This document shows, one piece after another, positions 1 through 9,071 of a stretch of 64,000 bases of DNA. The notes below the pieces were generated by a model. The model saw nothing but the letters and a program-made list of their open reading frames with translations, had not been told where the DNA came from and ran no database searches. Both the position numbers and the translations under genes were made by a program. Position 1 is the stretch's first letter; every line of letters starts with the position of its first letter. Origin of the DNA: Oreohelix idahoensis (lineage: Eukaryota > Mollusca > Gastropoda > Stylommatophora > Oreohelicidae); assembly GCA_024509875.1 (NCBI GenBank), contig JAMPIV010012157.1, positions 1-64,000 of the forward strand, in the 5' to 3' direction.

Positions 1-831
1 TTGAAAGGTCAAATTTCGAAAAGAATGTGGCATGAGATAATTTCTCCAATAAGTCGTCTAAAAGAGGTAACGGTTCCGCATCGAATTTTGTAACTTTGTT
101 TAATTTCCTGTAATCTACGCAAAGACGTATATTGTTGTCCTTTTTCCTAATGATTACCATAGAAGAAGAATATGGTGAGGAAGATGGTTCAATTATATTT
201 AATTGAAGCATCTCATCCAATTCCTTATCAACCTTATCACGAAAGTGTAAAGGAATAGATATGGGCGAACTCGAATAGGCGTATCGTCAGTCAGAATAAT
301 GTCATGTTGAATGACTGACGTATGACCTGGGATGTCAGTGAGGACATCCTCATACGAGTGTAGAATATTAGAGACTTGGTGACGTTGATCAGCCGAAAGA
401 GTAGATGAGATTGTAACATCATTTCATTTCTCAGTGGAATGGAGTGGTACAACTGGTATTGGTAGTTGTACATCATCGAAAGAAGATTCTTCTTCTTGGA
501 TGACTGACAAACTAGAATAGTGTTGAATAGGAGGTGTAGGATCGTCAGTTGCCTGGAACACTGACTGTAGATAATCAGGACGTGAGTAATACTCCTTCAA
601 CATGTTAATGTGGAAGGTTTTATGTTTACCATTAACATCAACGATGTAGTCGACATCGGATATTCTTGAGATGATCCTGAAAGGACCTCTCCAGGTAATT
701 AAAAGACGATTGTTATGCGCAGGGAGTAATACAAAAGCTTCGTCACCAGGAATAAGCTGGCGAAGACGTCTATACTTGTTTGCAAATAGACGAGCTTTTT
801 CTTTGGCTTGTTCGGATGATGCAGTAGCTAG
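1..831 (-). pseudogene. Integrase C-terminal module plus N-terminal part of RT (element A)
   Basis: Translation of the minus strand in shifting frames gives an integrase C-terminal GPF module (LLITWRGPFRI, then FHINMLKEYY at about 590-680), a linker with LTDIPGHTSV near 320, and the RT palm start with RLCVDYRKLN and FFSKFDL at 1-130. The second half of RT and RNase H lie beyond the window. Stops and at least one frameshift interrupt the path. It follows the integrase core on the same strand, which fixes the order integrase then RT. RT identity is strong because the DYRKLN and KFDL motifs are diagnostic of the family. Confidence 0.8.
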
Positions 832-1698
832 TCAACAAGCATCTATGATTCTCTTTCTCAGAGAGATCACATACTCATAAGAGGATTGAGTTTCCTCTTC
901 AATATTCTCGTCAACCAATAAGTCGTGGATTAACGACATCGGACCGCGTGGTTGCATGCCAAAAACTAGCTGGAATGGAGAAAACCCCGTGGCTTGATTT
1001 TGTACTTCGCGATACGCGAACAGAGCAGCGGGTATGACCCGATCCCAGTCTTGGGGATGGTCTTGGGTCATCTTACCCAACAACTGCTTGAGTGTCCTAT
1101 TGAGACGCTCAATTAACCCATTTGACATCGGATGATAAATAGAACTAAGAGATCTGTCTATACCTAATGTCTTCATAACTTGAGACATGGATTCAGAAAT
1201 GAACTGAACCCCATGATCCGACAAGATTTTCCGTGGAAAACCAATGCGTGAGAAGATTAACATCAATGCCTCTGCTACACTGGCAGATGAAGTGTTCCTG
1301 AGAGGGATGGCCTCAGGCCAACGAGTGCACATATCAATGCACGTAAGAATATGCGTATGCCCTCTAGCAGATGGAAGCATCGGACCAATAATGTCAATGG
1401 CCATTTTATCAAATGGTCTAATCGGGATGTCCGCAGCTTGAATAGGAGCCGCATGAAATGGACCCCGTACCTTAACTTCTTGACATATCAAACAGGACCG
1501 ACAATAGAGAGTGATGTCCCTATGGACGCCTGGCCAGTAGAATGCCGAAAGCACTCTGGATTGGTACGCGAAAAACCCATATAAGAAAAAAAGAAAGAAA
1601 AGGCCCGCACATTGAAAATAAAAAAAAGAGTCATGCGCATGTCGTCGAATAATTACGAGGATCTCAATAGATTGGATGGGACTAAGATCTGATAACAT
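832..1698 (-). pseudogene. Integrase core (element A)
   Basis: The open frame contains the CxxC half of the H2C2 zinc-binding domain (YWPGVHRDI, then CRSCLICQ) and the rve-type catalytic core. Candidate catalytic residues are D in MAIDIIGP, D in LSDHGVQF and E in NGLIERLN, the usual D,D,E set for strand transfer of LTR cDNA. The His pair of the zinc domain is missing: upstream of AFYWPG the sequence is A-rich and low complexity (1580-1640), so that end is damaged. The second D is followed by HG rather than the common NG. A stop codon at the 832 end separates it from the GPF module. Confidence 0.85.
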
Positions 1699-1801
1699 AA
1701 GGATGAATCCTTTTCCCGTATTACTCTAACCAAAAATCCCATTTTTTTAAGTATAGCGAAAGTCATGTCTAGATTTTGCAAGTTTGTGTTGCTGGTATTC
1801 T

Positions 1802-2278
1802 TTATTGTTCACATACTGTAAAAATTTTTTTTAATGAATCATCATTCTTTTGCAATGTTGCAAACAACTCCCGTGAAATAGGTGCATCATCATCACAAGC
1901 GGTATGACCTGTAGGATCCCTAGCTGTCTCCTGCGACATCTTACTAGCTCGCGCTCTAGTCACTACTGCCTTCGCAGTTTGAATATGTCGCTTTTCCCAT
2001 CCAGCAATTTGCTGTGGTGTACTCTCTTTAATACCATGTATGCGACCGAGTATTAAATCCCAAATTGGATTCGGAAGGAGACATGCCTGGATCTTTCCTG
2101 AAAAAAATGGTGTATTAAGGTCAATAATGGCAGTGGGAAATGTTTCGACGGTGCCACCAAAAGACACACACTTGACAACCCTGCCCGTGGCACAAGTTGG
2201 GTTGATCAGCGAAGTCCGGACGCCCACAGTGCTACAACCGGAGGTCAAATAGGAGAGAGCATGAAATGTTGTTGACAA
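1802..2278 (-). pseudogene. Retropepsin-like protease and linker (element A)
   Basis: The frame reads SGCSTVGVRTSL, a hydrophobic beta-rich stretch, and then LGRIHGI, the pattern of a retropepsin with its C-terminal ILG-type motif. The active-site D is not in this frame. It is in the overlapping upstream frame, which ends LLFD at about 2236, so the DSG triad is split by a one-base shift. The C-terminal 70 residues are a charged linker leading toward the integrase zinc domain. Aspartic protease identity rests on the split DSG plus the position between Gag and integrase. Confidence 0.65.
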
Positions 2279-2814
2279 TCCCCTTTGTTAAACTTAAGAG
2301 AGCCCTGTCCCTGGTGTACTGTACTGACGCAGCAGTGGCCGTACAGACTGCAGGTAGACTAGGCAAGGTATGTCCGCAACGCAGCGTCGTGATCGCCTTA
2401 GGCTGGAAAAGAGTCGAGCATTCTGGACAGTCTTTCACCTGGGTACAATCAAGAGAACAAGACATAGCATTGTGAGTTTCAGCTACTTTACCCTGTTCAA
2501 TGTTAGCCTGTGTATCAATTAAAGAGACATTAGAATGTCTACCCGTATTACTCGACGATCTATCTCTGCGACGCGATCGATTTTGATTATTTGCATTAAA
2601 ATTGCCATAATTGTCGTTTCTGCTTGAGTTAAGATTTGGATGAGTCCGATAAATTTGTATAATTAAAGTTATGATGTTCTTTAAAATTTTTATTCCAAGA
2701 ACCTTGTCTGTTTTGCGGACCCTGAGATCTTGATCTCCAGTTTTGTTTATTATAATGTCCTTGATTATTTTTAAAATTATTGTTACCAAAATCTCGCGAT
2801 CTGTGAGCTTGGTT
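2232..2814 (-). pseudogene. Gag C-terminal basic and Cys-rich segment (element A)
   Basis: Downstream of the Gag core the minus strand encodes an Asn/Arg-rich basic stretch with RSRRRDRSSSN, then a cluster of Cys and His residues (CSLDCTQVKDCPECS, then CGHTLPSLPAVC). This is not a canonical CCHC zinc knuckle; spacing is irregular. It may be the nucleic-acid-binding part of Gag in altered form. It ends by running into the first residues of the protease active site. Function is inferred from position and charge only. Confidence 0.5.
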
Positions 2815-4070
2815 TCAAGAAACATTAAATGGAGCAGATTGTTGAAATTGCTTCCCTTTGTAAAAGTTATCATTGTTAAAATTGTAATTATTTCCCTTAT
2901 TGACATACCTGTCAGCACTAAAGTAACGATTTCGTGAAAAATTGTTTTGTTGTGCTGCAAAAGCAACAGGCAATTCATTCTTAATCTGTGCATTACTTAG
3001 ATCCATGGTTGGGTGAGCAGTGCAAAAGTTTTTTGCATGTTCTTCTAAATCTTTCATTGATAAAGGTTTCCGTTCGTGTAAAAATGCGAGAAATGTAGGA
3101 TTTACAGACGATAGTACCTTATCGCGCATCAGTAAATCGAAGAGACCTTCATACGACTTTTCAATTTTGGATAATTCGATCCATCTTTCTAGGGTTAGTC
3201 GTATTTGTGACAGAAAATCACTGAAATTTCTGCTTGATTGCGGTAGCAATGTACGAAATCTTAATCGGTATTCATCTTCTGTCATTTGAAATTTCTTCAG
3301 AAGTGCTGCTCTAAGAGCATTATAATCATTCTTCTCATTAATACTGGTAGTATGATAAACTGCTAAAGCATCCCCAGTAAGTAACCTGGATAAATATGTG
3401 CAATACAGTGTTTTATCCACGTTATAAGAAATACAAGTGGCCTCATATCTATCTAGGAAAAATATTATGTCATCCGACGGTGGATTAAATTTAGGTAATT
3501 TAAGGTGAATTTCCTTAAAATGATCATGTCTGGATGAAGTTGGCTTTCAAAAGTTCTCTGAGAATTAGCTTCCTGAGTTAACCTAAGTCTCTCATATTCT
3601 GACTCTGCTAATTTTAGTTCATGCTGTCGTTTTTTTTCATTCTCTTCCATCTCAAGCTGAATTCGTTTTGTGTTTTGTTCAGCTATTAATCTTCTTTCTT
3701 CCATTTCCTTTTGTTTATTTTCCATTTCAATTTTAAGTCTTTCTTCAGCCTCCCTTTGCATCTGTTCTGCCTCTCGCTGAAAGCGTTTCTCTTCTAATTC
3801 AGCGGCTAATCTCATTTTTTTCTCCTCTTCCTCAGCTATAAATTTCCTCTTCTTTTCATCCTCCTCAGCAGTTAATCTCATTTTTTTCTCATTCTCCTCA
3901 GACTCAATCCGTTTTTGATCTGCCTCAAATTGCAAATTTTGTAACCTTAAAGTTTCTAGCTTTCTCTGTTCGGCTTCTATTTCTTGAGCTTTCCTCTCTT
4001 CTGCATGCGCAACTGCTTTTGCTCCATCAGGATGCCATCTGAAGAGCTTTTGCTTGCTTAATGAAATAAT
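2815..4070 (-). pseudogene. Gag: coiled coil plus SCAN-like core (element A)
   Basis: About 150 residues of highly charged Glu/Lys/Arg-rich sequence (3465-4000) predict a long coiled coil. After a frameshift near 3420-3465 comes a capsid-like core (YLSRLLTGDALAVY, then ALLKKFQMTEDEY and FSDFLSQIRLTLERW). This matches the SCAN-like Gag arrangement of elements B, C and D in the same window. No credible initiator ATG is visible: the charged reading continues upstream of 4000 and then stops, so the N-terminus is truncated or mutated. Confidence 0.75.
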
Positions 4071-4080
4071 CTAGTGAATA

Positions 4081-6153
4081 CATTATGCTTTATAAGTAGT
4101 CACAATACTCTTGATTTATAAAATGATAATTAATCAATGTAAATTAATTAACCTTGTTACTTTGCCAAGTGTACGTCGTTCCTGTCCTAGAACGGTATCT
4201 TTTGTTATCATATAGTTATGAAATATATCAATAATCAATATAGTAATTTATGTAATGAAATGTCATGTAAGCAACAACGTGAAAGACAATAGAAACATTA
4301 CCGACAAGACACGATAATCAAAGACGAGTGAACACAATCGTAGAAATCAACCAAAATAGAAATGTATAACTAAAATAGAATATCGTAAAAATTTACGATG
4401 ACAACTACGATCAGATACTCAACAGGACAATTGACAACACAGTGTAAAAACATAGGTTTTGTAAAAAACTGAACGACAGGAAAGGTGAGACGGACGCATA
4501 ATACAAACAAAATTCATCATAAAACTAAATACGAGTAAAAATAACTACGAGAACAACAATTAAAACGTGATGAAACAGCTAAACAGATACTATTATAAGG
4601 AACAATTAGCGATCGGAACTTCGGCAAGGTTTCTAGCCTTGAACCGGGATTATCGCTCAATTGAAACTTACAAGTTGAGCCCTACAGAACGTCTGACGAA
4701 GAGCCCGAATTGGCTTCGAGATGGATCTCGTTCGTCAGATCAACCTCCCTACCTCCCACGACGAATGTACAAGATATAACATGGAAAATTTAAAGATGGA
4801 CATAAGTATATAAGGCACAGCTAAAAGTAATAAAATGTACAACGAAAGCACGTTATACTCATCTCGTGTGTGCCGGGAAAAAACAATGTGCCTCGTCTCC
4901 GTGGATGTACGTCTGAGGATAAAATACTTCGCTCTGCGTATATAACAACAGCTCGCACGTAATAATGACGAATAGGTGATCCCAAGGCAGTCAGTCACTG
5001 TAAAACTTGACGTGGAGGTTGATTGATGACCTTGAGCATTTGGTAACCGTAAGTTGATTCTGATTCATCGTCACACTAGGTTCCAAGTTTGAGATGTTGT
5101 CGCCTTGAAAGTTCAAATCTTCTTTTCAAACGATACTTGGATTGAGTACGTTCCTGTGAAATTATTTATTTCCAGACCACACTGGCACACCATTTACTGT
5201 TGGGTCCGTTCATTCTAGTGGTAAAGACCTTCATTACGCGAATGTTTGCAAAGGAACAAAATGTCAGAAAATGTTCTTCAAAACGAACTCCAACAAGTAG
5301 TGTTAACTGGTCACTTACTGGCAGCACACAAGTCTGTGATGAATGTACATATATTTTATTTAACGTGACACATACGGAGTGGAACACACAAGACGACTTG
5401 GTTACAGATTACAGATGCAAATGTCATACTTTAAGTTGCTGATCATACTCTTAAATTCTTGGAGATTCTTCAACAATCAAGTCCTCTTCTATCCAAGTGA
5501 ACTGAGGATCACTTCAGTTCTCCGTTAATATACATTTACAATGAAGTCCGTTGACCTTCTTCCAAGGACGTCTATCGTGGTAAACGGATTCATGTTCTAG
5601 GATCAATCTTTGATATCATACCCGTAAAATTCCTAGACTTTCTTCATACAATACTTATGTAGCATATATATAATCCAGATAAAGTTATACACAGCAATAC
5701 AATCAGGTTAGAGTCTTCTGTTGACTAACCTCTCCCAAAATCCATGCCATGACTTTGGCATTGACGAAACGGCATATTAAAACATGTGAAGCATTACAAA
5801 ATATCAAACTTCGTTTCCATGTAGCATCCCTTCCTCTACGGTAATTCAAACGCAATCGACTTCCGTTTGTCCTCTAGGAATGGAATACTACGATGGATTC
5901 CCGCTAGACCATAACTATAGGAGCGGCCTGATACTTCATTAAAATTCGATAAACATTCATGTGAAATGGGGCGAACACTTACATGATACTTTTCCACTAT
6001 TGGCTTCGACATGAAGAACCAAATATATATATATATCAATACAAATTATGGCTTCCACTAACTTGCTATTCCCACGACTAGGTTACCCGTCGCGTAAGAC
6101 ATTGTGGTGCGTCGAACGCACAATAATATAAAGACTGGTGCGTACATTTGGCA
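4081..6153 (-). other. LTR-like non-coding region upstream of element A
   Basis: No coding pattern is seen. On the minus strand the right end begins TGCCAAATGTACGCACCAG followed by GTCTTTATATTATT, which resembles the start of the B-family LTR (TGTCACGTGGGTCTTTATAT at 11832). Just outside it at 6154-6176 the minus strand carries a purine run with AAGGGGG. The region could be the 5' LTR of element A or the 3' LTR of another minus-strand element. I cannot place its inner end or a primer-binding site, so this is tentative. Confidence 0.3.
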
Positions 6154-6207
6154 GGACCGAAGACTACCCCCTTAGGTAATAAATGTACGTAACAGCTGGC
6201 TAATACT

Positions 6208-7809
6208 CAGTCGAGAATATTTTATATCAAACTTATAAAATGCTAGATGCGACATCAGTGAATAGTGACGGAATACGCACCATATTCCTAATTCCTGATG
6301 ATCGATTTTATATAACTTATTTCACCGGAAGTTTAAATAATAAGTCAAGCTGTAGGCTTGCTGTTTTAAATGTAAGTTATATTGAGTACATATATGTAAA
6401 TTATTTGATATGTGTTCTTTCTTTTATATAGTGAAACGGTGGTACCCAACTTGCCAGCGTTTAGTAGCCTGAGAGACATATTTGTGTGAAGCATAGACAG
6501 TTCCTATCTTTAACCACGTGGGTGTTTTTGTGTTTCAAGTAACACTGATCTGACAGTGCTTATGCCATCAGAGAGAGACAGTAATAGCACTCCCACTAAC
6601 GGTTTCTAAGGACTAGAAATATATATTGGGCTTTTGAGCCAGTTCATATTGCTCCACAAATTTAGATGTACATGCTGCCTGGCGGCGAGAATATTACAAG
6701 AATCACAGTAACATTCCGACAGAGATTGTGACTAGTATTGTGGTGACCAAATATAGTACCTGCCTGATAGAAGACACCGATCTGACATTCATTAAATCCT
6801 AGAATCCAAAGCTAATGACATTGTGCTCGGCTAACTTTCGTGCCTGGACAATATTTTATGTGACTTAATCAGGCATTCGAAAACTTAGAACACCCAAGAA
6901 ATCGTTCCCTGAGAGTTTAGTACGTCTTTTGGAACTGGGGATTTCTTGGTCAAGGACTGCATTTTCGGGTCTGTGTGAAGGTCCTAGAATTATTATGTTC
7001 CCAGAGGCAGCGAGCAAAGTTGTGAGTATAACTGTGTACCCATGGCCATGGCTGAATGAATGAGTGTACGCAGATCAGAGTGTTATTTTACAGTTGTATA
7101 TTGTCACTCATTTACTGTCTTAATTCTTTTTGTTTAACCTGCAGAATTTGTTACTATTTGCTAGAGTTTCTTTACTTCTTAGGCTAAATCAGATTATTCA
7201 ACTCTGTGCATACATTTACGAGAAAAGAAGAAAAACTCTTAGCCTCAACCCTACGTATCTATAACTCTTTGGGCCATCATCTGTTCTCTTAACGGGGCTG
7301 TGGGCTAAACCTAGAGTAAGATTCTAACGGGCTATCATCCTTGTAGCATTTTCTTAAATTTTATGACTATTTGCATAAGTTTTTCCTTGATGTAATTTTT
7401 GGTGTTGTGAGAAGATTTTGTTTAGATGATAATAATAAAATCTCTCTTGAACTAAATCAGTGCGTTGGTCAGCTCGTTCAAATAATATATATATTCATGG
7501 TTATAGATTTCCCACGTCTGTGTGTTTAACTGTCGTCACGTGTATGTGCGTGCCTGTGAGTAGATAGAGATTTATGTAATATATATCTGTGGTTTAGACT
7601 GTCTGACACTTTAAAAACAGGCGTAGAAGATAGGTGAGAGAGACGATTATCTCGGTTCTCAAAGACAGCCTCTATATCACATTCTATCATCTCACGTGTG
7701 GAAATTCTATTGTTTGTTTCACCAGCTCACACTGTGACTATCACTCATTCCAACCTATTCAGAAGGGACGAACCCAAGTCTTAATTCTCCTATCTAAAAA
7801 TCTACGACA
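6208..7809 (+). repeat. 5' LTR of element B, truncated at its left end
   Basis: Matches 12787-14396 of the right LTR and ends in the same CTACGACA. The first 955 bp of the LTR (corresponding to 11832-12786) are missing and replaced by unrelated DNA whose edge is near 6207. The loss removes the LTR start, so no left target-site duplication can be read. Confidence 0.9.
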
Positions 7810-7811
7810 AA

Positions 7812-7829
7812 TGGTCGCTCGTTACCGGG
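7812..7829 (+). other. Primer-binding site of element B
   Basis: TGGTCGCTCGTTACCGGG begins two bases after the LTR end and is followed by a T-arm-like complement. It would pair with the CCA end of a host tRNA to prime minus-strand synthesis. Element C has the same site with one change (37699-37716). I could not identify the tRNA. Confidence 0.75.
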
Positions 7830-8645
7830 AATGGAACCCAAAATCCTAAGGCGATACGACAAAAGGGGTCTCGCCCGACGGATTTTTGAACTTAGAATAG
7901 GAAGGCGAGACGACAAATATCAGCTCGTCTTTAAGATTCTTTATTCTGATATAGAGTAACAGTGTGATGTCTTGTGATTTTTGTATCTTTTAAAATAATT
8001 TATCCCCTAGACTAACGATCTGTTTACGGGCGTGCTGACCACACAAACTGATAAGTTTTTTTCCACAGCATTTTGAATAATATACATTTGAGTGATAAGT
8101 TTTTTTCCACAGCATTTTGAATAATATACATTTGAGTTACAGGTTGATTCTGTCGGAATACATGTTAATTAATGATTTTGTAATACTAAACGCTGGTAAA
8201 GTTTTGTGAGTGTATAACATTCACAAGGGTTCTGAAGCAGGAAGGTGTTTGAACTAAAGTTAAGGAGTGCGTTTCGGACTATTTGTCCAGATTAATTGCC
8301 TCCCTCACCCTAACTGTCTTCAGGGGTAAACTTATAGTGGATTTTATAATTAAGGGATTATTTTTCTCTTTAATTTTTGCAATAATTATTTTGCTTTTCC
8401 ACTGTAGCAACCTATTTTTCAGAAGTAATCTTAACTACCATTTAGTTGGCGTAGTCGTGTTTTGCATTAAGTGCTTTATTGCCGATAATAGCAGCGATAG
8501 TTTGATTTTACTTTGGAGGAGGTATCCCAGGGTTAAGGATATCATCTTTTGAATTTTTGGTACATTTTTTTTCTCGTAAGTGGTAGGAACCAGGGTATCC
8601 TTTTTCCTATTTTCTTTCTCCACTAGTATCAGTCACTGACATAAT
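7830..8645 (+). other. 5' leader of element B
   Basis: Non-coding leader between primer-binding site and first ATG; it aligns with the leader of element C (37717-38484). It contains a local tandem duplication of 44 bp at 8049-8136 that element C lacks. No other feature is recognised. Confidence 0.7.
8049..8136 (+). repeat. 44-bp direct duplication in the element B leader
   Basis: Two adjacent copies of a unit starting TGATAAGTTTTTTTCCACAG and ending ATTTGAG. Only one copy is seen at the matching place in element C, so the duplication arose in B. Confidence 0.85.
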
Positions 8646-8975
8646 ATGGCCGAGAGGGCAAAGCTTAGACAACTCCTCAGGGACGAAGCGAGAGAGGAGG
8701 GACTGGAAGGAGAGGAAGCGAAAGCATTTGTCAGAAACGAACTTGAGAGATACGATGCGGAGAGGAAAGAAGAAGAAGCTAGGAAGAAAGAAGCGGAAGA
8801 CCGGCTATTAGAGCAGAGGAAGATGGACGAGGAAATTGAAATTCGCAGGATGCAGCATGAGGAAAGAGAGAAGGAGAAGGAGAGACAGCACGAGAAGGAG
8901 AGGGAGGAGAGACAGCAGGAGAAGGAGAGGGAACAGAGACAGCACGAGTTGGCGCTTAAAACTCTAGAGTTCTAA
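8646..8975 (+). CDS. N-terminal coiled-coil part of Gag (element B)
   Basis: ATG at 8646 opens a 109-codon frame. Residues 1-35 include AKLRQLLRDEAREEG; from residue 40 on nearly every residue is Glu, Arg, Lys or Gln, predicting a long single coiled coil that probably drives Gag multimerisation. It closes with TAA at 8973. At the same place element C reads CAA and the frame continues, so the stop is a single-base nonsense change and this piece originally joined the Gag core that starts near 9072. The ATG choice is supported by the same start in element C at 38485. Confidence 0.8.
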   Translation: MAERAKLRQLLRDEAREEGLEGEEAKAFVRNELERYDAERKEEEARKKEAEDRLLEQRKMDEEIEIRRMQHEEREKEKERQHEKEREERQQEKEREQRQHELALKTLEF

Positions 8976-9071
8976 AGCCGTGGTGCTGCCTCTACCTCCA
9001 GCAATGGAGAGTCTTCTCCTCATTCTTCCTTAACTGATTCTTCTAACTCACAATCTACTCACCTCACTGCG

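Larger units (their letters stand above)
1..4080 (-). mobile_element. Ty3/Gypsy element A, decayed, 3' part outside the window
   Basis: Minus-strand LTR retrotransposon remnant. Reading leftward it encodes a coiled-coil N-terminus, a SCAN-like Gag core, a retropepsin-like region, a zinc-binding and integrase core, an integrase C-terminal GPF module, and the start of RT, which runs off base 1. Integrase therefore precedes RT, opposite to most Ty3/Gypsy elements and like the published Gmr1-like group. Frames are broken in several places, including inside the protease active site and at a stop after the integrase core, so this copy is dead. The 3' LTR would lie left of the window; a candidate 5' LTR lies at 4081-6153. 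Identity as Gypsy is firm; the exact ends are not. Confidence 0.85.

Noticed and set aside
4567..4779. Short frames in 4100-5450 as host genes.
   Set aside because: All are under about 90 codons, overlap on both strands and show no motif.
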